Of a stretch of DNA of 64,000 nucleotides, positions 56,950-64,000 are shown piece after piece. A model generated the notes under the pieces. It saw only the letters and a program-made list of their open reading frames with translations. It did not search any database and was not told the origin of the DNA. A program made the position numbers and the translations under genes. Within the stretch, counting starts at the first letter, position 1. Every line of letters starts with the position of its first letter. This DNA is from Streptomyces sp. C10-9-1 (GTDB lineage Bacteria > Actinomycetota > Actinomycetes > Streptomycetales > Streptomycetaceae): the NCBI RefSeq assembly GCF_024497955.1, contig NZ_JANHKP010000001.1:496001-560000 (forward strand), written 5' to 3'.

Positions 56950-57125
56950 ACCGCGACGGGAGACAGGAAGCCGGTGCGATTCCGGCACGGTCCCGCCACT
57001 GTGACCGGGGAGTGGAACCCTGCGGACGGCCACGGCGCGCAGCGCGGGAAGGCCAGGGGGAACGTCGATCCGGGAGTCAGGAAACTGACCCGTCGCGGGC
57101 CCGGTCCAAGGAGCGCGGACTCCGC
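56950..57125 (+). promoter_or_regulatory. Cobalamin (B12) riboswitch
   Basis: The leader contains the family landmarks in order: GGAAGCCGGTGCGATTCCGG at 56966-56985, CCCGCCACTGTGACCGGG soon after, a GGGAGTCAGGAAACTGACC element near 57072 and a terminal GCGCGGACTCCGC-type box just before the coding ribosome site. B12 binding would block translation of the importer, whose AGGAGG lies directly downstream. Confidence 0.92.
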
Positions 57126-57137
57126 AGGAGGCTTCAC

Positions 57138-58232
57138 GTGTACGACGACGTCACCCGTCGCCCGGCCATGCCCATATCCCCCCTTTCCCCCCACTCCCCC
57201 GGCGCCCGCCACGCCCCGGCGCGCGACCGCCGGGGCGTCCCGGGGCGCCGCACGGCGTGGGTGCTGGCCGCGGCGCTCACCGCCGGGCTCCTCGCCGGCT
57301 GCGGCACCCAGGAGAGCGGCGGCGCCCGCGACGCGGACGCCCGTGCCGCCGCCGAGGGCTTCCCCGTCACCGTCGAGAACTGCGGCACACGCACCACCTA
57401 CCGGGAACCGCCCTCGCGCGCCGTCACCATCCACCAGCACCCGGCGGAGCTGATGCTGGCCCTGGGGCTCCAGGACCGGATGGTCGGCACCGCCTTCCCC
57501 GACTCGGCGGTGCTCCCCCAGTACGCGGACGCCTTCGGCGCCATCCCCGAACTGGCCGAGCGGGAGCCCTCGTTCGAGACGGTGCTGGAAGCCGAGCCCG
57601 ACTTCGTCTACGGCGGCTACGGCAGCGCCTTCGACGAGAAGGAGGGCCGCTCGCGCAGGGCCTTCTCCGACGCGGGCATCGACACCTACCTCAACCGCGA
57701 GTACTGCGGCGAGGACGAGGTGCACATCGCCGACGCCTACGACGAGATCCGCACCGTGGGCAGCATCTTCGGAGTCGACGAGCGCGCCGAGAAGCTGGTG
57801 GCCGGGCTGAAGGCCCGGGTGGACGAGGCCACCTCCGCCGTGGACGGCGTGGACCCGGTGTCCGTGTTCGTCTACGACAGCGGCGACAAGGCGCCGTTCA
57901 CGGCGGGCGGCAAGGGCCTGGGCACCGAGATCATCCGCCTCGCGGGCGGCCGCAACGTCTTCGACGACCTCGACGCGGTCTTCGGCGACGCCTCCTGGGA
58001 GCAGGTCGTCGCGCGGAAGCCCGAGGTCATCGCGATCTACGACTACGCCGGGTCCGGCAGCGTCGAGGAGAAGAAGGAGTTCCTGCTCGCTCAGCCCGCG
58101 CTCGCCGATGTGCCGGCCGTCCGCGACAGGCGCTTCGTGGTGCTGCCGCTGACCGCGACGCTGGTCGGGGTGCGTCCGCCGCTGGCGGTCGAGGAGATCG
58201 CCCGCGCGCTCCACCCCCAGCGGTTCGCGTGA
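57138..58232 (+). CDS. btuF: B12-type ABC importer substrate-binding lipoprotein
   Basis: A 364-aa periplasmic-binding-type lipoprotein. The signal region is RTAWVLAAALTAGLLAGCG, with the lipidated Cys in LLAGCG. The mature domain is class III (helical backbone): TTYREPPSRAVTIHQHPAEL, VLEAEPDFVYGGYGSAFD and RKPEVIAIYDYAG. The GTG at 57138 is chosen because an ideal AGGAGG sits 6 bp upstream inside the riboswitch expression platform. The three genes overlap by 4 bp. Confidence 0.88.
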   Translation: MYDDVTRRPAMPISPLSPHSPGARHAPARDRRGVPGRRTAWVLAAALTAGLLAGCGTQESGGARDADARAAAEGFPVTVENCGTRTTYREPPSRAVTIHQHPAELMLALGLQDRMVGTAFPDSAVLPQYADAFGAIPELAEREPSFETVLEAEPDFVYGGYGSAFDEKEGRSRRAFSDAGIDTYLNREYCGEDEVHIADAYDEIRTVGSIFGVDERAEKLVAGLKARVDEATSAVDGVDPVSVFVYDSGDKAPFTAGGKGLGTEIIRLAGGRNVFDDLDAVFGDASWEQVVARKPEVIAIYDYAGSGSVEEKKEFLLAQPALADVPAVRDRRFVVLPLTATLVGVRPPLAVEEIARALHPQRFA

Positions 58233-59398
58233 GGCCGCGGGGCGCCGTGGGTGCGGCCCCCGCCGGCACCGGGCAGCGCGGCCCCGGCCCCGAGCCGGGG
58301 CCGCCGCCGCACCCCGCCGGCGGGCGGACGGCCGCCACCGGCCGGGCCGCTGCCGGCGGGCGCGGCGGCCGCCTGGCACCCGTCCTGCTCACCGCGCTGC
58401 TGCTCGTCTCCGTCACGGCGGGGCTGGGGGTCGGGTCGGTGCACGTACCCCCGGGCGAGGTGTGGGGCATCGTGACGCATGCGCTGGGCGCCGACTGGGC
58501 CGAGCCCGCGTGGTCCCGGGTACGGGAGACGATCGTGCTCGACGTCCGCGCGCCGCGGGTGCTGCTCGGCGTGGTCACGGGAGCGGGGCTCGCCGTGGTG
58601 GGGGCCGCCATGCAGGCGCTGGTCCGCAACCCCCTGGCCGAGCCCTACCTGCTCGGGGTGTCCTCGGGCGCCTCGCTCGGTGCCGTGATCGTGGTCGTCA
58701 CCGGGGCCGGGCTCCTCGGCCCGGTGTCCCTGTCGGCCGCCGCCTTCGCCGGGGCGCTGCTGTCCATGCTGCTGGTGTACACGACGGCACGGGCGGGCGG
58801 GCGGATCACCTCCATGCGGTTGATCCTCGCCGGGGTCGCGGTCGCCGCCGTGCTGACGGCGCTGATGGACCTGGTGCTGCTCACCTCCGACCGGGCCAAC
58901 CACGCCCGGGAGGTGCTCGCCTGGACGCTCGGCGGCCTCGGCGGGGTCCACTGGGGCAGCCTGTGGCTGCCCGCGGTCGCGCTGCTGCTGGGCATCGGCG
59001 TGCTGACGGTGCAGGCACGGTCGCTGAACCTGCTGCTCGCGGGCGAGGAGGCCGCGGCCACCATGGGTCTGGACGTGGCACGCTTCCGGGCCCGGATGTT
59101 CGTGCTGCTGTCCCTGGTGACCGGCTGCCTGGTGGCCGCCGCCGGGCCCATCGGCTTCGTGGGGCTGATGATGCCGCACATCGTGCGGCTGTTCGTCGGC
59201 GGCGACCACCGGCGGGTGCTGCCGACGGCGGCCCTCGCCGGAGCCTGCTTCCTCGTCTGGGCGGACATCGCCGCACGGACGGTGGCCGCACCGATGGAGA
59301 TTCCCGTGGGCGTGCTGACCGCGCTGTGCGGCGGGCCGTTCTTCCTGTGGCTGATGCGCCGGGACGCGCGGCGGGGCGACGAGCGGGGGCGGGCATGA
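58229..59398 (+). CDS. btuC: B12-type ABC importer permease (FecCD/BtuC family)
   Basis: A 389-aa permease with about ten transmembrane helices. A hydrophilic Pro/Gly-rich N-terminal tail of about 45 residues precedes LLTALLLVSVTAGLGVGSVH. Family blocks: RAPRVLLGVVTGAGLAVVGA, NPLAEPYLLGVSSGASLGAV and AAAGPIGFVGLMMPHIVRLF (coupling-helix region). The GTG start overlaps the btuF stop. Riboswitch control indicates cobalamin or a precursor as cargo rather than iron-siderophore. Confidence 0.9.
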   Translation: MRPRGAVGAAPAGTGQRGPGPEPGPPPHPAGGRTAATGRAAAGGRGGRLAPVLLTALLLVSVTAGLGVGSVHVPPGEVWGIVTHALGADWAEPAWSRVRETIVLDVRAPRVLLGVVTGAGLAVVGAAMQALVRNPLAEPYLLGVSSGASLGAVIVVVTGAGLLGPVSLSAAAFAGALLSMLLVYTTARAGGRITSMRLILAGVAVAAVLTALMDLVLLTSDRANHAREVLAWTLGGLGGVHWGSLWLPAVALLLGIGVLTVQARSLNLLLAGEEAAATMGLDVARFRARMFVLLSLVTGCLVAAAGPIGFVGLMMPHIVRLFVGGDHRRVLPTAALAGACFLVWADIAARTVAAPMEIPVGVLTALCGGPFFLWLMRRDARRGDERGRA

Positions 59399-60210
59399 GC
59401 GCGGCAGGACTGACCGTCGAGGACCTCACCCTGAGCGCAGGGGCCCGCCGGGTGGTCCAGGACGTCTCCCTGGCCGCCGCCCCCGGCGAGGTGGTCGGCC
59501 TGGTCGGCCCCAACGGCAGCGGCAAGTCGAGCCTGCTGCGGGCGGTCTACCGGGTCCTGCGTCCCGACGAGGGGCGCATCCGGGTGGACGGCGACGACCC
59601 CTGGAGGATGACCGCACGGACGCTGGCGCGCACCCTTGCCGCCGTGGTGCAGGACCCGGGTGCGGCCTTCGACCTGACCGTGCGCGACGTGGTGGCCATG
59701 GGCAGGACGCCCCACAAGCGGCTCCTGGACGGGGACACCGCCGAGGACGCGCGGCTGGTCGCCGCCGCGCTGTCGGCCGTGGACGCCGAGGACCTGGCCG
59801 ACCGCGGCTTCGACCGGCTGTCGGGCGGTGAGCGGCAGCGGGTGCTGATCGCCCGGGCACTGGCCCAGGAGCCGGCGCTGCTGGTGATGGACGAACCGAC
59901 CAACCACCTGGACGTGCGGCACCAGTTGCAGGTGCTCGGCCTGGTGCGCAGGCTGCCCGCCACGGTGCTGGTGGCCCTGCACGACCTCAATCTGGCCGCC
60001 TACTACTGCGACCGCATCCACGTGCTGCGGGCGGGGCGGATCGTGGCCTCGGGCACGCCCCCGGAGGTCCTCACCCCGCGTCTGCTGGAGGAGGTGTACG
60101 GAGTGGTGGGCGAGGTGCGGGTGCATCCCCGGACCGGGGCGCCGCAGGTCACCTTCCTGCCGGACGAGGCGGACCGGGAGGCCGCCGCGTCCGGTGCGCA
60201 GGACGGCTGA
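59395..60210 (+). CDS. btuD: B12-type ABC importer ATPase (FepC/BtuD family)
   Basis: A 271-aa ATPase. Walker A is GPNGSGKSS, the Q-loop AVVQDPGAAFDLTV, the signature LSGGERQRV, Walker B LLVMDEPTNHLD and the switch ALHDLNLAA. All are canonical. It is coupled to the permease by ATGA and ends 7 bp from a convergent methyltransferase gene. Confidence 0.93.
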   Translation: MSAAGLTVEDLTLSAGARRVVQDVSLAAAPGEVVGLVGPNGSGKSSLLRAVYRVLRPDEGRIRVDGDDPWRMTARTLARTLAAVVQDPGAAFDLTVRDVVAMGRTPHKRLLDGDTAEDARLVAAALSAVDAEDLADRGFDRLSGGERQRVLIARALAQEPALLVMDEPTNHLDVRHQLQVLGLVRRLPATVLVALHDLNLAAYYCDRIHVLRAGRIVASGTPPEVLTPRLLEEVYGVVGEVRVHPRTGAPQVTFLPDEADREAAASGAQDG

Positions 60211-60217
60211 CGTCGGC

Positions 60218-61030
60218 TCAGGCGTCCCTGGCGGGCCGGGTCGCGGTGAGGGTGACCGTCGCCATGCCCATCTCGACCAGCCCGGGCCGCGAGAGCCGGT
60301 CGAGCACGGTCGGGACGTCCCCGGGGAGGACACCGGGCAGCTCCCCGATGCCCGGGGCGAGGTGAGCGACGGTCAGGCGCCAGAAGCGGCCCATCGGGGT
60401 GTCGTGTGCCACGGTCGGGACCGTGGTGCGCAGGGTGACGTCCGTGAGGCCGTGGGCGGCGGCGGTCCGGGGGAGGTCGGGGCCCCAGTCGGTGCAGTCG
60501 GTGCCGAGGCGGTCGGCCAGGACCTGCAGGGCGCCCAGCGAGACCCGCCGGTAGTGCGGGTCCCGTGCGGCCTCCAGGGGGAACCGGGCGGGTTCCTCGA
60601 CGACGAGGCGGCCGCCCGGGGCCAGCCACCGGACGATCCGGCCGAAGACCTCCCGGCGGGTGGGCAGGTGGTGGAGCAGGTAGCGGACGTGGACGACGTC
60701 GAAGAGGCCGTCGGGGAAGTCGTCGGCCGTGGCGTCGTGGCGGAGGACCTCCAGCCGGTCCCCGCGTACCGCCTCCAGGAAGCGGAGGTCGAGCTCCGTC
60801 GCGGTCACCCGGGCGGAGGGGAAGAGGTCGAGCATCCGCAGGGCCACGCTGCCGGTACCGGCGGCGAGTTCCAGGCAGCGGCGGACCGGGCGGGAGGAGG
60901 GCCCGCCCGTGGTGAGGGCCTCGACGGAGACCGGGTCCAGGACCTCGGCCAGGGCTGCCAGGCGCGCCGCCTCGTCCGCCCCGGTGTGGCTGAAGATGCG
61001 GTCGCCGTAGCGCTCGGCGTGCGTGGTCAT
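60218..61030 (-). CDS. SAM-dependent methyltransferase, paralogue A
   Basis: A 270-aa class I methyltransferase. It starts MTTHAERYGDRIFSHTGADE. The SAM motif is CLELAAGTGSVALRMLDLF, with the acidic loop TATELDLRFLE and post-motif LFDVVHVRYLLHHLPTRREV. The C-terminal DTPMGRFWRLTVAHL is shared with the methyltransferase at 62818, so the two are paralogues. The ATG at 61030 overlaps the oxidase stop (ATGA), and an AGGA ribosome site precedes it. It probably acts on the oxidase's product or pathway (inference). Confidence 0.85.
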   Translation of the reverse strand: MTTHAERYGDRIFSHTGADEAARLAALAEVLDPVSVEALTTGGPSSRPVRRCLELAAGTGSVALRMLDLFPSARVTATELDLRFLEAVRGDRLEVLRHDATADDFPDGLFDVVHVRYLLHHLPTRREVFGRIVRWLAPGGRLVVEEPARFPLEAARDPHYRRVSLGALQVLADRLGTDCTDWGPDLPRTAAAHGLTDVTLRTTVPTVAHDTPMGRFWRLTVAHLAPGIGELPGVLPGDVPTVLDRLSRPGLVEMGMATVTLTATRPARDA

Positions 61031-62232
61031 CGGGTCCTCCCGGGCATGGGTGCGGTGACGGGGGTGAGATCGGCGGGCGAGAGGGTGCCGGGGCCGCGGT
61101 GGCCGGTGAGGGCGAGCGCCCCGGTGAACTCGGACTCCAGGCACCGCAGGACGTGGGAGACGCCGTCCTGTCCGCCGACGGCGAGGCCGTAGAGCCAGGG
61201 CCTCCCGATCATGACGGCGCTCGCGCCCAGCGCGAGGGCGATCAGGACGTCGGTCCCGGTGCGGACGCCCGAGTCGAAGAGGACGGGCAGCCGGCCGGCG
61301 ACGGCCTCGACCACGCCGGGCAGGCAGTCGAGAGCGGCCGTGCCGCTGTCGAGCTGGCGCCCGCCGTGGTTGGAGACGACGAGCGCGTCGGCACCCGCGT
61401 CCGCCAGAAGCGCCGCCTCGTCCGGCCGGCAGACCCCTTTCACGACCACGGGCAGGTCCGTCCAGGCGCGCAGCAGCGCGAGGTCCCCCGGGTGGAGGGC
61501 GGGGCGGGTGTAGAGGCGGTTCCAGGCGGCCGCGGCGGCCGGGACCTCGGCCGGGTCGAGGGCGGCACCGCCCGGGACCGGCCGGGCGCCGATTCCGGCG
61601 AGCTCGCGGAAGCGGGGGTCGGACACGTAGTTCCCGAGGCCGTGACCGTGCCGGAAGGGGAAGAACCCGGAGTCGAGTTCACGGGTGCGCCAGCCGGCGA
61701 CATGGCAGTCGCCCTGGAGCACGAGGGCGGTGTATCCGGCGTTCTCCGCGCGTTCGACGAGCGAACGCGCCAGCTTCTCGTCGTCGGGCCAGGCGAACTG
61801 GAACCAGCGGCGGCCCCGGGGGGCCGCCGCGGCGACCTCCTCCAGCGAGGTCGAGGTGGCCGAGGACAGCACCTGGACGACCCCCGCGTCGGCGGCGGCA
61901 CGGGCCGCCGCCCGCTCGGCCTCGGGGTGGGCCAGGTCGGCCACCCCGGCGGGGGCGAGCATCACCGGCACGGACATGGGGGTGCCCAGCACCGTGCAGG
62001 ACGGATCGCAGCCCGTTCCGTCGCGCAGGATGCGGTAGTTCAGCCCCCAGCGGGCGAAGGCGTCCTCGTTGGCGGCGACGGTGCGCTCTCTTCCCGCACC
62101 GCCCGCGATGTAGTCGAAATACGGTCGCGGCAGGATGTCGCGGGCGGCATCCACCAGCCCTTGGACGGTGAACGGAAAGGGGCTTCCTCCATCGGCGAAG
62201 ACCTGACTCTGGTAGCCGCCCGTGTAGGACAT
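61027..62232 (-). CDS. FMN-dependent alpha-hydroxy-acid oxidase family protein
   Basis: A 401-aa TIM-barrel flavoprotein related to lactate 2-monooxygenase and glycolate oxidase. FMN and catalytic parts: PRPYFDYIAGGAGRERT, VPVMLAPAGVADLAHPEAER, VVVKGVCRPDEAALLADAGA, VVSNHGGRQLDSG (catalytic His, substrate Arg) and SGVRTGTDVLIALALGASAV. The active-site Tyr of the FQLYW segment is replaced: the sequence is WFQFAWPDDE with Ala147, a substitution that should alter substrate choice or turnover. The start MSYTGGYQSQ at 62232 is selected for barrel N-terminal length. It is coupled to the methyltransferase gene. Confidence 0.88.
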   Translation of the reverse strand: MSYTGGYQSQVFADGGSPFPFTVQGLVDAARDILPRPYFDYIAGGAGRERTVAANEDAFARWGLNYRILRDGTGCDPSCTVLGTPMSVPVMLAPAGVADLAHPEAERAAARAAADAGVVQVLSSATSTSLEEVAAAAPRGRRWFQFAWPDDEKLARSLVERAENAGYTALVLQGDCHVAGWRTRELDSGFFPFRHGHGLGNYVSDPRFRELAGIGARPVPGGAALDPAEVPAAAAAWNRLYTRPALHPGDLALLRAWTDLPVVVKGVCRPDEAALLADAGADALVVSNHGGRQLDSGTAALDCLPGVVEAVAGRLPVLFDSGVRTGTDVLIALALGASAVMIGRPWLYGLAVGGQDGVSHVLRCLESEFTGALALTGHRGPGTLSPADLTPVTAPMPGRTR

Positions 62233-62817
62233 CGCGGATTCCTCCCCCGTTGCGAAGACGACGCCGATTCTGACCGCGAGAGGGGAGGGGTTCAAGGGCG
62301 CACGGAGCGGGCGCCCCGGATTCACGAATTCCGCTCCCCCTGGCCCGCGTGGCGGGGAACAGGGCCCCACCGAAGCCAAACCACCACTTCAGGACGACCT
62401 TTGGCGACGGGGGGAAGAATCGGGGGTTGAACCCGGATCCGCTGCGAAATCGACGTCCGAGGCCCGTTGTTCCACGAATCCGGCTTGCCCCGGCCGGCGC
62501 CCGGAGAGGCGCGCAGCAAAGCCTCAGAGCACCGGATGCAGGCATTCCGGCCTCTGTTTCCGGCCGATTCCCGGGGGCTCTGAAAAGCGGGCCCCTTAGG
62601 CTCGTCGCGCGATCGGGTCGCGGAAAAGCGGCCCGTCACGCGACCGGGTTGCGCGACGGTCACCCGCCACGCGCCGCCCTCGTCCGCCGCCGGGCGCCGT
62701 GACCGCGACCCGCGCCGGGACCCTCCCGGTACGGGCCGGGTGCGTGGACGGCGCGGCGACGCACCCCCGCGCGGGCGCGCCCGGCCCGCCACGACCACCC
62801 ACGAAGGGACCAGGACC
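62233..62817. other. Divergent intergenic region with repeats
   Basis: About 585 bp between the oxidase and the plus-strand methyltransferase. No convincing gene. At 62582-62657, GAAAAGCGGGCCC is followed by GAAAAGCGGCCC at 62623, interleaved with a 19-bp imperfect inverted repeat (62604-62622 and 62639-62657, 16 of 19 pairing). This could be a shared operator. Confidence 0.5.
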
Positions 62818-63645
62818 CTGCAGAGCGATCTGACGACCCGTGGCACGCCCGTCGACGAGCGCTACGGCGACCGGCTGTTCAACGGCGCGGGGGACGGGGA
62901 GCTGGCGCGCCTCACCGCCTTGGCGCAGGCGTTCGACCCCGCCACCCGGCACCGGTTGGGCGCACTGGGGATCCGGCCCGGATGGCGCTGCTTGGACGTC
63001 GGCGCGGGGCCGGGCAGCATCACCGGCTGGCTCGCACAGCGGACGGGCGACGGAGGAGAGGTCCTCGCCGTCGACCGGGACACCCGGTTCCTCGAGCCGC
63101 TGAGGCGGCAGGGCATCGGCGTCCTCCGGGCGGATCTGCTGGACCCGGCGACCGACCCCGGCCTGTTCGACCTGATCCACGCCCGGTTCGTGGTGATGCA
63201 CATCCGCGAACGCGGGCAGGTGCTGCGGCGGCTGGCGTCCTGGCTGCGGCCGGGTGGCCTGCTCGTGGTCGGCGACAACGCCGACCTGGGCACACCCGGA
63301 TCGCCGAACGCACGGTACCGCGCCACCATGGGCGCGCTCTGGCTCGCCCTGGAGCAGGCCATCGGCACCGACGTCGACCACGGCCGACGCCTTCCCTCCG
63401 CTCTGGCGGCCGCGGGGCTGGTCGACATCGGGGCGGCGGTGGACGTCCCGCCCGTCGGACCCGGCACCCCGATGTCGAGGTTCTGGCGGCTCACCCTCGC
63501 CCAGGCACGCCCCCTCGTCGTGGCCACCGGCCTGGCGGACCACGCGGACGTCGACGCGGTGGAGGCGTACCTGGAGGCCCCGGACACCTGGGACCTGTCC
63601 CTCGGCCTGGTCACGGCATGGGGCCGGCGTCCCCGCGCCGAGTAG
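62818..63645 (+). CDS. SAM-dependent methyltransferase, paralogue B (possible CTG start)
   Basis: A 275-aa class I methyltransferase. SAM motif CLDVGAGPGSITGWLAQ, loop VLAVDRDTRFLEPL, FDLIHARFVVMHIRERGQVL, and C-terminal GTPMSRFWRLTLAQA. It is homologous to paralogue A (ERYGDRLF near the N terminus). No ATG or GTG lies where the paralogue starts. A CTG at 62818, about 10 bp after GAAGGGA, gives the expected N terminus; the alternative GTG at 62740 would add 26 Pro/Arg-rich residues. The divergent neighbour encodes the hydroxy-acid oxidase. Confidence 0.8.
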   Translation: MQSDLTTRGTPVDERYGDRLFNGAGDGELARLTALAQAFDPATRHRLGALGIRPGWRCLDVGAGPGSITGWLAQRTGDGGEVLAVDRDTRFLEPLRRQGIGVLRADLLDPATDPGLFDLIHARFVVMHIRERGQVLRRLASWLRPGGLLVVGDNADLGTPGSPNARYRATMGALWLALEQAIGTDVDHGRRLPSALAAAGLVDIGAAVDVPPVGPGTPMSRFWRLTLAQARPLVVATGLADHADVDAVEAYLEAPDTWDLSLGLVTAWGRRPRAE

Positions 63646-63693
63646 GGCGGGCGCCCCGGCCGCGGGGGATTCCCGTGCGGCACCGCCGACGCC

Positions 63694-63726
63694 GACGGGC
63701 GGACGACGGGCGGACGACGGGCGGAC
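63694..63726. repeat. Three perfect 11-bp tandem repeats
   Basis: GACGGGCGGAC repeated three times without interruption, followed by degenerate copies to about 63748, between two convergent genes. Function unknown; it could be slippage-prone. Confidence 0.75.
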
Positions 63727-63747
63727 GGGGAGACGGCGGGCGGACGG

Positions 63748-63790
63748 GCGCGAGGCGCCCGGCGGGGGTTCCCCGCCGGGCGCCTCGCGC
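63748..63790. terminator. Perfect 20-bp hairpin between convergent genes
   Basis: GCGCGAGGCGCCCGGCGGGG at 63748-63767 and its exact complement at 63771-63790 with a 3-nt GTT loop. It is the strongest hairpin in the window and probably a bidirectional terminator. Confidence 0.8.
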
Positions 63791-63813
63791 GGGCCGGACG
63801 AACCTTCGGCCCG

Positions 63814-64000
63814 TCAGGACGCCCCGCACAGCGCGATCGCCTGCACCTTGCCCTTGACCTGCTGCGCCACCCAGCCGTCACCCGAGCCGGACGGGGAGCT
63901 GGTGCGCACGTAGTCGTAGATGTTCCCGCCGTTCGCGCGGTGGAAGGTGTTGGAGAAGAAGCCGCCTCCGACGACCCTGCTGCCGGAGGGGCAGGTCGCC
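63814..64000 (-). CDS. C-terminal fragment of a likely secreted protein (gene runs off the window)
   Basis: 62 codons to the stop at 63814. Visible sequence includes ATCPSGSRVVGGGFFSNTFH, IYDYVRTSSPSGSGDGW and VAQQVKGKVQAIALCGAS. The CPSGSRVVGGG pattern, two widely spaced cysteines (likely a disulfide) and Gly/Ser-rich loops are typical of exported Streptomyces proteins of unknown function. The start and any signal peptide lie beyond the window. Confidence 0.65.
   Translation of the reverse strand, partial: ATCPSGSRVVGGGFFSNTFHRANGGNIYDYVRTSSPSGSGDGWVAQQVKGKVQAIALCGAS

Noticed and set aside
62400..62560. A tRNA-like fold suggested by short GC-poor stretches
   Set aside because: No acceptor-stem pairing or T-loop GTTCGA sequence at the right spacing could be found.

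Overview
The window is a high-GC actinobacterial chromosome segment, almost certainly Streptomyces. The evidence is strong third-position GC bias, many GTG starts, many 4-bp ATGA/GTGA stop/start overlaps, a maltose/starch locus arranged like Streptomyces malEFG-aglA-malR, a complete whiE-type spore-pigment gene set, and a tap-tpg pair that encodes the telomere-capping machinery of linear Streptomyces replicons. I found no rRNA, tRNA, CRISPR array, insertion sequence or integrase. All gene calls come from reading protein motifs by eye; no database search was run.

Layout. 1-9.7 kb: housekeeping and accessory genes on the minus strand, namely a partial arginine deiminase, the Pnkp-Hen1 RNA-repair pair, a homocysteine S-methyltransferase, an F420-type LLM oxidoreductase, a small unknown, a MazG-like pyrophosphohydrolase coupled to an AAA ATPase, and a SepF paralogue. 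9.8-24.9 kb: a starch and maltodextrin region with a two-catalytic-domain amylopullulanase, a CBM20 alpha-amylase, a LacI regulator, an alpha-glucosidase, the MalG/MalF/MalE transporter and a divergent MalR. Repeated GCAAG/CTTGC elements in both promoter regions suggest one regulon. The two LacI-family regulators are close paralogues.

25.3-32.6 kb: a tightly packed five-gene minus-strand operon (SWIM-type zinc finger, unknown 465-aa protein, VWA protein, MoxR-type AAA+ ATPase, 936-aa protein resembling DUF5682). It looks like a MoxR-VWA chaperone or conflict system of unknown function and is the best candidate here for an undescribed system. 32.9-33.7 kb: a decayed phytanoyl-CoA dioxygenase gene broken by about four frameshifts. 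33.8-38.7 kb: tap and tpg, then a long hairpin and an unrecognised cysteine-rich protein.

39.2-43.5 kb: two TetR regulators, a deazaflavin-type nitroreductase, a GH114 lipoprotein and NADP-type glutamate dehydrogenase. 43.7-52.0 kb: the spore-pigment cluster, with a divergent FAD hydroxylase, SchA/CurD protein, cupin, KS-alpha, chain-length factor, ACP, aromatase/cyclase and TcmI-like cyclase, followed by a convergent O-methyltransferase. 52.1-56.7 kb: a secreted beta-helix protein, a hydroxymethylbilane synthase, an unknown, a metallophosphoesterase and a phosphopantetheinyl transferase. 56.9-60.2 kb: a cobalamin riboswitch and a three-gene B12-type ABC importer. 60.2-64.0 kb: two paralogous methyltransferases flanking an FMN alpha-hydroxy-acid oxidase, and the 3' end of a gene for a secreted-type protein.

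Most convergent gene pairs are separated by perfect GC-rich hairpins, listed as terminator candidates. They lack obvious U-tracts, as is usual in Streptomyces.
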